Origin: Azorinus chamasolen
Lineage: Eukaryota > Mollusca > Bivalvia > Cardiida > Solecurtidae
DNA length: 64,000 bases
Assembly: GCA_963576725.1 (NCBI GenBank)
Contig: OY755237.1
Span: forward strand, 67,825,472-67,889,471
Direction: 5' to 3'
A program made the position numbers and the translations under genes. Below are positions 40,410-50,392 of this stretch, piece by piece. The notes beneath the pieces were generated by a model. That model saw nothing but the letters and a program-made list of their open reading frames with translations, made no database searches and was not told where the DNA came from. Positions within the stretch are counted from its first letter, which is position 1. Every line of letters begins with the position of its first letter.

Positions 40410-40795
40410 TGCATACAGATAACGGGTTAAAAGACCTGGAAGATCTTAGGAATATTACTCATTGGATAGCATACGTTACTGTTTACGTTACGTTTATTTA
40501 CGTTACCATTGGCCAATATACATGTACGTTACTATGTTCTTGACATAATAATACATTGACAATCATTTACAAGTACATGTATATAGGTAACAGGTCAAAA
40601 AACCTAGATAACCATAGGAACATTACTAATTAGCCAATTTATGTTATCATGTTATTGACACAATAATACGTTAATAATCATTTTAAAGTACATGTATACA
40701 GATAACAGGTTCAAAATCATAGACCATAGGAATATCACATCATTGAACAATATAGCCACCATTTAGCATGTCACCGGCGATTTGATAAGTATTTT
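40410..40795. repeat. imperfect ~130-bp tandem duplication
   Basis: GATAACGGGTTAAAAGACCT, GGTAACAGGTCAAAAAACCT and GATAACAGGTTCAAAATCAT start three related units spaced about 125-170 bp, each followed by an ATAGGAA(T/C)ATTAC-type string. Confidence 0.5.
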
Positions 40796-40860
40796 GCGAA
40801 CAGTTTGGATCCAAATATGAGACCGACTGTCACCGAGATCCAAAAAGTTTAACACTCCTG
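40795..40860 (-). mobile_element. family D remnant
   Basis: AACAGTTTGGATCCAAATATG and CACCGAGATCCAAAAAG. Confidence 0.5.
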
Positions 40861-40942
40861 TTATCGTAGAGACTTAAACTATTCTGTATCTTTAAAATGA
40901 AATGGACGAAAACTGTCAAAATGCCATTCATTATGCTAAATG

Positions 40943-41176
40943 TTAAGCCTTTCCTTCATATAAACGTGTTTTACGAGTTTGCAAACAGAGTAGACCCATA
41001 TCAGACGGTTCCTATAGGGTCTGCTCTGTTTGCTAATGGAATTTGATAATTCTGTTTCTTTAGTTTCTAAAATGGCTACAACATTCCACTTTCCATATTT
41101 CATTATAACTATATTGTACATGAATATTTAGTAGGTATTGACAATTGGACTAAATATAGAATAGGGAAAGGGTTAA
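40943..41176 (-). mobile_element. TTAA MITE, family A2 with arm deletion
   Basis: TTAAGCCTTTCCTTCATA to AGGGAAAGGGTTAA. After CCTATAGG the arm skips to GTCTGCTCTGTTTG, the same join as in the 25608 copy. Confidence 0.88.
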
Positions 41177-41207
41177 ACGTGATTGTGTTATCCATCTGAT
41201 ACGACAA

Positions 41208-41576
41208 AGTCTCGCTAATGCGATCACATAGTTTATTAACCCTTTTCCTGTTTAATATCCATGTAAGAAATAAAGATATCATGAACATTTATTAGCTAAA
41301 AAAACTGAAGAATCATATCTATACCATGCCATAAACATACAAAGTAGGTCTTGATCTGCGTCTACGCTGTTTGCAAATAGGTGAAAAGCGATTATATGAA
41401 GGAAATGGTTAACATAGGAATATGTAATAGCAGGTGGTTGCTTAATGCAGGGCACAGGTAATGCCTAAAGGATCTGTCTATATTACTTTCGTCCTGCATT
41501 AATCTATCACCTATTTTTAAAATCCAGAATTATACTTCTAGCGATTGGTCGTACTAGCGAGACTGTTGTAATTCGA
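41208..41576 (+). mobile_element. T3 MITE split by an A insertion
   Basis: GTCTCGCTAATGCGATCACA at the left, AGCAGGTGGTTGCTTAATGC after the A copy, and GGTCGTACTAGCGAGACTG at the right. Confidence 0.75.
41236..41412 (+). mobile_element. TTAA MITE, family A, nested, left arm deleted
   Basis: TTAACCCTTTTCCTG to GGAAATGGTTAA; only GATCTGCGTCTACGCTGTTT of the hairpin remains. Confidence 0.85.
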
Positions 41577-41590
41577 TATTACATGTACAA

Positions 41591-41773
41591 ATTAATCTGT
41601 CGTCTGCTAACTTTGTCGTCTGCTACAGATTTTCTTCATTTTTGTTTCAAAAACATAGTAACAGTAACAAACAGTTTGGATCCTGATGAGACGCCGAGTT
41701 ACTCGGCGTCTCATCTGGATCCAAACTGTTTGCATGGGTAATCACAGATCCGGCATTGGCAGCGAAAGGGTTA
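41591..41773 (+). mobile_element. TTAA MITE, family D1 (5' end short)
   Basis: CTGTCGTCTGCTAACTTTG repeated motif then a perfect hairpin AACAGTTTGGATCCTGATGA / CTCATCTGGATCCAAACTGT with centre GCCGAGTTACTCGGC; right end GCGAAAGGGTTAA. Confidence 0.88.
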
Positions 41774-41775
41774 AT

Positions 41776-41988
41776 GTACAGCTGGGCCTCTCTCTAATAC
41801 GACCACTTAATAAACATCAATACAGTATGTGACTTTTTAAAACAGGTTGTTGCTTAATGCAGGATGAAAGTAATGCAGAAAGCTCCTATAAGAGCTTTCT
41901 GCAATAACTTTAATACTGCATTAAGCTACAACATGCCCTTAAGAGCCTTATCACTTTTTAGTATTCGCATTGGAGAAGTCTTACTGTA
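41776..41988 (+). mobile_element. TA MITE, family T3
   Basis: Starts three bases after the D1 copy; CAGCTGGGCCTCTCTCTAAT to GAGAAGTCTTACTG; centre AAAGCTCCTATAAGAGCTTT. Confidence 0.82.
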
Positions 41989-42129
41989 CATACACATCGT
42001 ACATGTCTGTGTAACAATATATCACGGACTTTACTTCACAGGCATACATAATGCATGACTATACTCTATGTATCAGTATCTGTTATCATTCTGTATCTTT
42101 GAACCCGTAATGTGACAGAAATTGGTGTA

Positions 42130-42300
42130 AGAAAGAAAGAATTTTACAAACGACATATCCACGCAGAAATAACATCGTGTCTATGTTATTCAATAAGCAA
42201 ATAGATCCTATTCTAATCAAACTGCACCTACATTAGTTGTCAGATCTGGATCTATTCTGTTTGCAATGTCGTGAAATAAGGCGTATCTATCTGGTAATGG
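42130..42300 (+). mobile_element. family A remnant
   Basis: ACGCAGAAATAACATCG flank, arms AATAGATCCTATTCTAATC and AGATCTGGATCTATTCTG. Confidence 0.55.
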
Positions 42301-42348
42301 ATACACCCTGCTTAAATGTTTCATCGTTTACTGTTCTTCTCTTGTCTT

Positions 42349-42598
42349 TTAACCCTATCCCTGTTCTATGTTTATTCCAGATTTCAGTACCTACTGAATA
42401 TTCATGGACAAAATAGTTATAATGAAATATCAAAGGTGGAACATTGTAGCCATTTTAGAAAGTAAAGAAGCATATCTTTCAAATTCCATTAGCAAACAGA
42501 GCAGACCCTGATCAGACAGCTCCTCTAGGAGCCGTCTGATCTGGGTCTACTCTGTTTGCAAATGCGTGAAAGCACGTTTATATGAGGGAAAGGGTTAA
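42349..42598 (+). mobile_element. TTAA MITE, family A2, reference copy (250 bp)
   Basis: TTAACCCTATCCCTGTTC to GAGGGAAAGGGTTAA. Hairpin 42494-42561: left arm AGAGCAGACCCTGATCAGAC, right arm GTCTGATCTGGGTCTACTC, centre GCTCCTCTAGGAGC. The two arms differ only at GC/GT-AG and CCCT/CCCA plus one base. Confidence 0.94.
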
Positions 42599-42736
42599 AA
42601 ACCATAATCATAGTCTAAAACAGTTTTCGGCGTCTCATCTGGATCCAGACTGTTTTGATAGGTGATCACAGATTTGTCATTAACTGCAAGGTAAGTGTTA
42701 TCGCTGTAACCGTTTACGACAATCATGTGGTTATGA

Positions 42737-42927
42737 ACAGTAAAACCTCTATAAACCGGACGTTAAATTTGCAATAAATATCGGTCTTGGAGACAGGTGG
42801 CAGCTTAATGCAGGGTAAAATTCAGGAGCGTTTTGCATGACTTGCACTCTGCATTAAGCAGCCACCTGCTTAAAGGTATCTAAATCGTTCTCTACTAGAA
42901 TTCCGGTTTAGAAAGGTTTTACTGTAT
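42737..42927 (+). mobile_element. TA MITE, family T2
   Basis: CAGTAAAACCTCTATAAACC to AGAAAGGTTTTACTG; part of the left inner arm is lost after TTAATGCAGGGTAAAATTC. Confidence 0.85.
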
Positions 42928-43337
42928 TCAGTGTATTTTATTGTAGGATAGTGTGACCCAATATAACCTTATCTGAACACTTCTTCCCATTTTATTTATG
43001 GCCCGTGTCACGAGACAATGTGTCATCCAAACTTTATAGACAGTGTAGAACTAGATCAGACAAGCCTCCGCTTTACAGACATTGCTTGGCCATTTTAATA
43101 CCATGTACAGTGTAAACTTAGATGTACATTAATCTCCCTGGGTATTCAGACAGACAAACTTGGGCAGATAGTGCAGGCCCAGAACAAATGACCCCCTGAA
43201 GGAGCTGTTTGATCAGCATCTACACTGATGCTACTATGTGAGTCTAATAGAAAGATTTCAAAATCGTGCCAAAGTGAATTCTACAGCTTTACAATTTGGT
43301 GGTGAGGAGAGATTGGGTGTCAATACGAGCATTTTTT

Positions 43338-43400
43338 GGCACATTTGCAAACAGAGCAAAACCTGTAGGAGCCGTCTAATGAGGGTTTGCTTAACCCTTC
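43338..43400 (+). mobile_element. family A fragment at the edge of E
   Basis: TTTGCAAACAGAGCAAAACC and GAGCCGTCTAATGAGGGTTTG end at the E element's TTAA. Confidence 0.5.
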
Positions 43401-43640
43401 TCTTGCTGAATTTTAAAATACAGTTCTCCTTCTTTACACATGCCCTGTTGTATAATTACATATATCTTCACTGTGTACAAGTATTTCGCTGTGCAATCAC
43501 TGCTGTTGAGTGCATTGGTTGCGTAATCAACTTGTAAATAGTGCAGACCCTGATGAGACAGCTCCTGCAGGAGCTGTCTCATCTGGGTCTTCACTATTTA
43601 CAGGTACGTATATTGACGTGAATAGCAAGCGAAGGGTTAA
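43391..43640 (-). mobile_element. TTAA MITE, family E, full length (250 bp)
   Basis: TTAACCCTTCTCTTGCTG to AAGCGAAGGGTTAA; hairpin closes on CTCCTGCAGGAG with the family asymmetries. Confidence 0.93.
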
Positions 43641-43837
43641 GAAATAGTAACGATTTTCTGTAGTGTTAATCCTTTGTTCAGATGCTATTATAGAAATAGC
43701 TTATTGATAACCATTTTAAGATTGTTTCGTCAAACTTATACATGTATACGGCAAATGCGTCGAATTTGAAATTCGGACAACACCCATTTATAATAGGAGG
43801 ATATCCTGTAGACGACAGTATTGCTGGTGAAGGTCTT

Positions 43838-44028
43838 TTACCCTTCCAACGCTGGATTTCAAATGGACTATTCCAAAATTCAAACATGTCAAGTTTGCGG
43901 TGAATATTTGGGGATTTTTCTAAAGAAAAGTGTAATATGACAAACAGTGCATACCCTGGTGACCTCATATGGGTCTACACTGTTTGTAAATAACATTAGC
44001 GACTCGTGTCCCTCACAGTAAGGGTTAA
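43838..44028 (+). mobile_element. TTAA MITE, family I, hairpin shortened
   Basis: CCCTTCCAACGCTGGATTTC to CAGTAAGGGTTAA; arms AACAGTGCATACCCTGGTG and ATGGGTCTACACTGTTTG. Confidence 0.82.
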
Positions 44029-44059
44029 CATGATAACTGTCCAGGCCTGATCATAGTCC

Positions 44060-44092
44060 CCCCCCACCCACCCCCCACCCCCTTCTTGGTCT
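44060..44092 (+). repeat. C-rich simple sequence
   Basis: Runs of C broken by A (CCCACCCACCCC type). No element boundary recognised here. Confidence 0.8.
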
Positions 44093-44466
44093 ACACTGTA
44101 TGTCTATGTCGCACGTGTTGGATCATGGGAAGAAAGTTGTACAGAAAGTATTATCTATGAACATAGAACTAAACTTTTACTAAATCTTGTGTTATAAAAT
44201 CACCCGTGACATCTATAGTTTTAGGTCAAAAGTACTATATAGATAGGATCTTTTATCCGACAAAATGGATTGACATATATTTTAGTTGTCTTGGAAACGA
44301 CAGTTACATTTGGGGAATTTCTGGTTGGAATGGATTTGATTCTCAAGTATGATAATTATGTTATATAACAGCTGCTGGTCAAGGTTGGAGAATTTGAAGA
44401 TATTCCAGATTGCATTATAGACATTCCGATCACATTTCAAAATCTGACTACTACTAAATTACCATT

Positions 44467-44671
44467 TACAGTAAAGCCTCGATACTTCGAAAAATAAGAA
44501 ATGAAGAACGGATAGCTTTTCAGACAGGTGGCTGCTTAATGCAGTGTGAAAGTTATGCAGAAAGCTACAGGAGCTTTCTGCATGACGTTTGCCCTACATT
44601 AAGCTGCCACGTGACTTAAAGAGCGATAATGATACGTGATGTACTGTTCGGACAATCGGGGGTGTACTTTA
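44467..44671 (+). mobile_element. TA MITE, family T5
   Basis: CAGTAAAGCCTCGATACTTCG left; core GGTGGCTGCTTAATGCAG to CATTAAGCTGCCACG; right end TGTTCGGACAATCGGGG is diverged. Confidence 0.75.
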
Positions 44672-44719
44672 TATCGAACAAACAATGTTCAGACACTGAC
44701 AAAAACGGCTGCGTTCATC

Positions 44720-44920
44720 TTAACCCATTGCCTCATAGGCTATTTTAGATCCAATCTCTTTCAACAAATCTACCGAAAATGAGCATTTACTAGAGAAAAA
44801 GAAAATTTTAGAATTGTGTAGTTATGAATCCACTGTGATAAATAGGGCATTTGCTCTATATTTATCACAATGGTTTCACAAAGAGGCGTCAAAAGGTGCC
44901 AATGTGCGGGAATGAGTTAG
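44720..44920 (-). mobile_element. TTAA MITE, family B with hairpin centre deleted
   Basis: TTAACCCATTGCCTCATAG to CGGGAATGAGTTA. AATAGGGCATTTGCTC is joined directly to TATATTTATCACAATGG. Confidence 0.82.
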
Positions 44921-45070
44921 GAGCGATACTGTTCGAACTATCAGGGTTTTATTGTATATCCAACAAACAACAGACACTGACACTGATAAAAATGGCTGCT
45001 TTCATCTTAACACCACAAACTATTCTACAGTAACATTAGAACAAGCCATTACGTGATGCAAAATAATTAT

Positions 45071-45300
45071 TTAACCTTTAACTCCTGAATATTCATGTAA
45101 GAAATAATGACATCATGAATATTAATTAAATTAATTGTTATAATAGCACATGCACGCGGGGATTTTTGGCCATAGCAGAAACTGTAGAATCATATCTATA
45201 TTAATTCATAAGAAAATAGAGTAGACCCTGATCAGATGTACCCTACAGTAACCCTTCGGCGCCTCATCAGGATCCAAACTGCGTGTTATTGTAGTAATGT
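45071..45300 (+). mobile_element. A flank and left arm joined to D right arm
   Basis: AACTCCTGAATATTCATG flank and GAGTAGACCCTGATCAGATG, followed by CTTCGGCGCCTCATCAGG and ATCCAAACTGCG. The join falls in the hairpin region, with about 15 bp of unassigned sequence between. Confidence 0.6.
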
Positions 45301-45394
45301 TTGGGAAAAAAAGTGGAAAGTGTAACAGGAGTTGTACTTTTGTAGACAACAAAACTGGCAGTTAAAAAGTTAACAGACCAAATGGTATTTGCAA

Positions 45395-45580
45395 TGCGCT
45401 TGGACCCGGATGTCTCATCCAAGCTCGTGAAGTAGATTCTCAAAACGCTTGAAAGAATCGGAAGTAAAAAAGCAACATATGTATCTATTCTTCTTGCATA
45501 GGCCGTCTGGTCTAGATCTACTCTGCTTGCATCTTTTCAAAGGTGCCAAAAGGCGTTTGTATCGGGTAAAGGGATAAAAA
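45395..45580. mobile_element. mosaic of D, A and unclassified repeat
   Basis: CTTGGACCCGGATGTCTCATC, GCTTGAAAGAATCGGAAG and CCGTCTGGTCTAGATCTACTC each match different families; boundaries cannot be drawn. Confidence 0.45.
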
Positions 45581-45586
45581 CGTTTT

Positions 45587-45825
45587 TTAACTCTTTCCTT
45601 CAAATAAATGCCTTTTCACACATTTGCAAACAGAGTAGACCCAGACCTATGGGAGCCGTCTGGCCTGGGTCTGCTCTGTTTGCTTATGATAAAATATAGA
45701 TCTGATTCTACAGTTTCTATCTGAGACAAAACATCCTGTGTAAATATGACATCATAAAAAATCAGCTAATAAATAGTCATGATGTCATTATTCCTTGCAT
45801 GAATGTTAAACAGGAAAATTATTAA
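45587..45825 (-). mobile_element. TTAA MITE, family A
   Basis: TTAACTCTTTCCTTCAAAT to GGAAAATTATTAA; arms AGAGTAGACCCAGACC and GGCCTGGGTCTGCTCTG, centre shortened. Confidence 0.88.
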
Positions 45826-45945
45826 TCACTGTCCAGCTCCGAACTCTCCGCTGCTGTTATTATAATTTATATATTGTTGTAGGAGCTTAGTTTTTGCTTG
45901 ACTTCAAACTACTTGGATCAGGATGAGGCGGTGATAATGATTTAA

Positions 45946-45976
45946 CCAGAGACATATACTATGTATATGTCTCTGG
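45946..45976. repeat. 31-bp perfect palindrome between TTTAA direct repeats
   Basis: CCAGAGACATATAC and GTATATGTCTCTGG around TAT. TTTAA stands on both sides, and the right one overlaps the TTAA of the B element that follows. Confidence 0.65.
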
Positions 45977-45977
45977 T

Positions 45978-46178
45978 TTAACCCATTCCCTCCTACTGAC
46001 GTATCTTGGCGTCTCTGTTAACGTCATTCTTTGAAACTATCTTGATAAATAGAGCATTTGCTTCATAGGAGCAAGTACTACACAATTCTAAACTTTTCCT
46101 ATTCTCTAGTAAATGCTCCTTTTCGGTAGATTTATTCAAAGAGACTGGATCTAAAATAGGCTAGAATGGAATTGGTTA
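45978..46178 (+). mobile_element. TTAA MITE, family B with right arm deleted
   Basis: TTAACCCATTCCCTCC to GGAATTGGTTAA; CTTCATAGGAGCAA jumps to GTACTACACAATTC. Confidence 0.88.
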
Positions 46179-46267
46179 ACCGGTGTTTGATCTGGATCCA
46201 ATCATTTTGTAAACAGTAGAATGAGAGTAAACTTTCGCAGTAAAACATCGCTAATCCCATATTTTGG

Positions 46268-46477
46268 TTAACCCTTTCGCTGCCAAACTCTGTCGTCTGC
46301 TAACTTTGTCGTCTGCTACAAATTTTCATTCTTTTGATTTTCTTCATTTTTGTTTCAAAAACATAGTAACAGTAACAAACAGTTTGGATCCTGATGAGAC
46401 GCCGAGTTAATCGGCGTCTCATCTGAATCCAAACTGTTTGCATGTGATATCATAAATCCGTCATTGTTAAGGGTTAA
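46268..46477 (+). mobile_element. TTAA MITE, family D1, reference copy (210 bp)
   Basis: TTAACCCTTTCGCTGCC to GTTAAGGGTTAA. Hairpin 46376-46441 has arms AACAGTTTGGATCCTGATGA and CTCATCTGAATCCAAACTG. The left flank carries the CTGTCGTCTGCTAACTTTG motif. Confidence 0.93.
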
Positions 46478-46508
46478 TAAGAATTGAGAATTGTTTATGC
46501 GGGGGACT

Positions 46509-46707
46509 GCTCAATCTTTTCCCGCATACAAACACTTGTTCGCGCATTTGCAAACAGATAAGACCCATCTCAGACGTCTCCCGTGTGAGCCATCTGATTC
46601 CGTCTGTTCTGTTTCCTTTTGATCTGATCCTACATTTTTGTCTTGTCCAAACATTCCCGTGAACAATTAATCGATATTCAATCAGTGATCAATACGGAAA
46701 GGGTTAA
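46509..46707 (-). mobile_element. TTAA MITE, family A (worn)
   Basis: CAATCTTTTCCCGCATAC to CGGAAAGGGTTAA; arms AGATAAGACCCATCTCAGAC and GATTCCGTCTGTTCTG. Confidence 0.75.
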
Positions 46708-46759
46708 TACAGGGTGGAAGTCATGTAGAAAGCCCAGTAGGAGCCGCCGTCTGTCTTAA
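46704..46759 (+). mobile_element. short T-core fragment between two TTAA MITEs
   Basis: TTAATACAGGGTGGAAGTCAT and GTAGAAAGCCCAGTAGGAG fill the 50 bp between an A and an E copy. Confidence 0.6.
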
Positions 46760-47005
46760 CCCTTCGCTTGCTATTCACGGCAATATACCTACCTGTAAAT
46801 AGTGAAGACCCAGATGAGACAGCTCCTGCAGGAGCTGTCTCATCAGGGTCTGCACTATTTACAAATCGATTGTGCAACCAGAGCACTCCACAGCAGTGAT
46901 TGCATAGCGAAATACTTGTACACAATGACGATATATGTAATTATACAACAGGGCATGGGTAAAGAAGGAGAACTGTATTTTAAAATTCAGCAAGAGAAGG
47001 GTTAA
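46756..47005 (+). mobile_element. TTAA MITE, family E, full length (250 bp)
   Basis: TTAACCCTTCGCTTGC to AGAGAAGGGTTAA; hairpin intact with CTCCTGCAGGAG centre. Confidence 0.93.
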
Positions 47006-47246
47006 CCCTTTATCCAATACACTTTCTACGCCTTTGCGAACGGAGTAGACCCAGATCAGATGTCTCCTGTAGGATCCGTCTGACCAGGGTCTGTTCTGTT
47101 TGCTTATGCCATAATATGATGCATGATTCTACAATTGCTACCATGTTGTATAGTTTCTATGTCCATGTGGTATTATAATAATTATTCTAATTAATATCCA
47201 TGATGCCCTTATCTATTACATGAAGGTTCATAGAGTAAAGAGTTAA
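47002..47246 (-). mobile_element. TTAA MITE, family A, sharing a TTAA with E
   Basis: TTAACCCTTTATCCAATAC to GAGTAAAGAGTTAA; arms GGAGTAGACCCAGATCAGA and CTGACCAGGGTCTGTTCTG. Confidence 0.9.
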
Positions 47247-47249
47247 AAA

Positions 47250-47608
47250 CGATTCAGACACATATTTAAATGTTTGAATTTGCGATGTTTTACCGTATAC
47301 AAAATTAAAATTACTCACATGAAATGTTAGTAGCTGTCAAATACCGTATATGAGGTATCCAAATTCTGTTAGTTTCTGTCGTACTTTTGTTCAGATGCAG
47401 AAACAAATATTAAACGATACCCAATTAAGGCACCACTGGTTAAAATAACTAATTTTCAAGCATCAACTTTTCACAATATACTCAAGTCATACACATATGG
47501 AATAAAAATGTATTAACATACAGCTGTGTGTACAGTGTACATGTAAGATGTAACTCGAGCTTTTCAATGTTCGTGATTGTGACCAGCTTTCACGTGGTTT
47601 GATATATG
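47250..47608. other. no feature seen
   Basis: AT-rich unique sequence. Confidence 0.35.
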
Positions 47609-47808
47609 ATTAGCTCTGTACTTTTGAGTAAGTTGTCGTCTGCAATAGTTGTCGCCTGGGTTATTTTTCAAAGGAGTTTTTTTCATTTATATTTGAAAGC
47701 ATCATCGAAACGACAAACTGCCTGTATCCTGATTAGATGACGTTCTCGCCGGATCTAAATCATTAGTAAAGTTAATCATAAATTCGCCTCATAGCATGCT
47801 AAGTGTTA
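47609..47808 (+). mobile_element. family D1 MITE (old)
   Basis: GTTGTCGTCTGCAATAG flank and worn arms CTGCCTGTATCCTGATTAG / CGCCGGATCTAAATC; ends GTGTTAA. Confidence 0.65.
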
Positions 47809-48000
47809 ACCCTGGCAATACTAACTAGTTGTCGTCTGCAAAACTTTTTGTCTGTTTCAACTCCAAAAAGACAGTTTCTAAAGTTTCGTTTTCAAACATG
47901 CAAGCAGGGTGGCAGACAGTTTGGATCCTGATGAGAGGACAGGTTACTCGGCGTGTCATCTTGGATCCAATCTGCAAATGTTTTAACTAATTACTCCATG
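47805..48000 (+). mobile_element. family D1 MITE, abutting the previous copy
   Basis: TTAACCCTGGCAATACTAAC, AGTTGTCGTCTGCAAAAC, arms AGACAGTTTGGATCCTGATG and GTCATCTTGGATCCAATC. Confidence 0.75.
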
Positions 48001-48109
48001 GGTGCTAAAAGATGTTAACCATCCTCGTCTATCTAGTGACATCCTCGTCTCTATCTGTGGCCAAATTGTTACAGTATTGTTTAATCAAATGAACGAAATC
48101 TAATCGCTA

Positions 48110-48360
48110 GTTACCCCTTTCCCTCCTACAAACGCTTTTTCAGTATTTTGCAAACAGGGTAGACCCAGGTCAACACCCCACAGAGGCGTCTGGCCACGGT
48201 GATCAGAGTTTGTTCTATTTGATTGTGCCATTATATAATCTGATTCTAGTTTCTGAAATGAACAAACATTCCCTTGTTCCTTGGCAATTATAACAATGAA
48301 TTTAACAAAGATTTATGAAGTAATTAATTATTGTATAACTATTCTTGATGAAAGGGTTTA
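48110..48360 (-). mobile_element. TTAA MITE, family A (worn)
   Basis: TTACCCCTTTCCCTCC to GATGAAAGGGTTTA; arms AGGGTAGACCCAGGTC and GATCAGAGTTTGTTC. Confidence 0.72.
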
Positions 48361-48589
48361 TCTAAAGGGCTGGATTTAGAATATCGGAAGCAGACGACAC
48401 TTGTAGATATTTGAAAGTACACGTATTGCCGCTTGCATTACCTTTTTCTATCTATTGAACCCTTTGTAATAATGGAGCAGACCAGAATCATAATCAAAAT
48501 ACACTTCATTTTGGATCTAAACATAAATACAGTTTATCACCCCTATACATTGTACGATAAAAGATATAATCAATGACTATCATAGTGGG

Positions 48590-48755
48590 AATGGTCCGCC
48601 AGTGTTAACTACAGAATCCACTCAGTATGCTATAGGAGTTAGAATGGAAAGCAGTGTATACCCTCATCAGTGATCAGAGGGCTCCTCTTAGGCTATAGGA
48701 GACATCTGGTCTGGGTCTACACTGTTTGCATTAGTGTTACGGACTGAAAGGTTTA
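48590..48755 (+). mobile_element. family I MITE
   Basis: AAGCAGTGTATACCCTCATC and GGTCTGGGTCTACACTGTTT with an expanded centre GGGCTCCTCTTAGGCTATAG. Confidence 0.6.
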
Positions 48756-48831
48756 AGTTGTTTTCTGCATTTGGTTTAAAATTGTCGTCTGTTACACATT
48801 CAAATATAAGACTACATGTATCTCAAATGTC

Positions 48832-49300
48832 CATTAACTCTTGAATGTATTAATATTCATGTAAGCAATGCTTATTAACCCTTCGCTTGCTATTCACGTC
48901 AATATACCTACCTGTAAATAGTGAAGACCCAGATGATACAGCTCCTGCAGGAGCTGTCTCATCAGGGTCTGCACTATTTACAAGTTGATTGTGCAACCAG
49001 TGCACTCCACAGCAGTGATTGAACAGCGATACACTTGTACACAGTGAAGAAATATGTAATTCTACAACAGGACATAGGTAAAGAAGGAGAAATGTGTTTT
49101 AAAACTCAGCAAGCGAAGGGTTACCTCATGTTACAATGGTATAAGAACAAGGGATTTTATACCCAAAGCAGAAACTGCGGGTTCAGATCTTTATCATTCA
49201 ATAGGCAAACAGCAGACCCTGATCAGACAACTACTACAGGAGCCGGGTTGGTCTAAGTCTAGACGGTTTGCGACGTAGTTAAAATGTCTCTCTATTAGGT
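48832..49300 (+). mobile_element. family A MITE split by E
   Basis: ACTCTTGAATGTATTAATATTC before, and CCCAAAGCAGAAACTGCGGG plus CAGACCCTGATCAGACAAC after the E copy. Confidence 0.7.
48875..49124 (+). mobile_element. TTAA MITE, family E (250 bp), nested in A
   Basis: TTAACCCTTCGCTTGC to AAGCGAAGGGTTA(C); hairpin intact. Confidence 0.92.
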
Positions 49301-49454
49301 ATGCATATTTGCTGCATCGCTCTTTTTGAAGTCAATATTTAGTGCGTTCTTACTTTTTATACACTGTATGCAAATCTGTGATAAATATTTCAACCAGCTT
49401 GAGTGTCCCAGAGTCTCATTAGAGTTTGAACCTATGGACGATCACTCACTACTT

Positions 49455-49840
49455 TATAACCCTTTACTGCATGAATATTCATGTAAGATATAAATACATC
49501 AATACAGTAAAACCCCTCTAATGCTACCAGCAAAAACAGCCATAATTCACAGTGGCAAAGGCAGGTGGTAGTTAATGCAGGACGAATTTATGCAGAAAGC
49601 TTATATAGGAGCTTTCTACATAACTTTCGTCATGCATTAAGCAACCACCTGCTTATAAAGATACTCATGTTTATTCATTAAGTGGTCGCATTAGAGAGAT
49701 TTTACTGTACTTATTAACTGGTTATTTTGTAATGACATGGACACAGATATTGTATCGTATTGTATTGTTTTTATAAACCAGATCCTACAGTTTCTGCAGC
49801 GGCCCAACATGCCTCTGTTCATATGTTATTACAAAATAAG
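49455..49840 (+). mobile_element. family A flank split by T3
   Basis: AACCCTTTACTGCATGAATA and AAGATATAAATACATCAA lie left of the T3 copy, and CTTATTAACTGGTTATTTTG plus ATGACATGGACACAG right of it. The A hairpin itself is missing. Confidence 0.65.
49503..49709 (+). mobile_element. TA MITE, family T3, nested in A
   Basis: TA-CAGTAAAACCCCTCTAATG to GAGAGATTTTACTG-TA. Confidence 0.9.
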
Positions 49841-49842
49841 TA

Positions 49843-50041
49843 TACAATAGAACCTGTCTTAAGAGACCATAAAAACAGGTCTATTTACAGGTCTGTGAGG
49901 CAGGTGGTAGCTAACTGCAGGTCAAAAGTAATACAAAAAGCTTTTCTGCATTATCGTTTTTCCCTGCATTAAGCAATCACCTGCTTTTTAAGACTCCTAT
50001 TTTCAATAAATGAATGACCGCTTAGGACATGTTCTACTGTA
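49843..50041 (+). mobile_element. TA MITE, family T4, nested in an A remnant
   Basis: TACAATAGAACCTGTCTTAAG to GGACATGTTCTACTGTA; core CAGGTCAAAAGTAATAC. A-flank CTACAGTTTCTGCAGCGGC precedes it. Confidence 0.8.
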
Positions 50042-50081
50042 CGTCATACCCAATATGTAATTATTTCTCACATTCTTCAAG

Positions 50082-50289
50082 TACAGTATAACCTCTCTTA
50101 ACCGGCCGTTAAATTAAGTATGAATATCGGTCTTGGAGACAGGTGGCAGCTTAATGCAGGGTGAAAGTCATGCAGAAAGCTCCTAGAGGAGCTTTCTGCA
50201 TGACTTTCACCCTTCATTAAGCAGCCACCTGCCTAAAAGTGTCTAAATTCTTATCTATTAGAATTCCGGTTAAGAGAGGTTTTACTGTA
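50082..50289 (+). mobile_element. TA MITE, family T2, reference copy (208 bp)
   Basis: TACAGTATAACCTCTCTTAAC to GAGAGGTTTTACTGTA. The core is a near-perfect 100-bp palindrome from AGACAGGTGGCAGCTTAATG to its complement, centre AAAGCTCCTAGAGGAGCTTT. Confidence 0.92.
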
Positions 50290-50392
50290 TAAAGGATAGA
50301 GAAAGGATCTGCATAGCAACATAGCAGTAACCTGATAAACTTGTAGGTTTATATACTACATTGTATATGTAATTGAAAACGCTTCTAAAACG

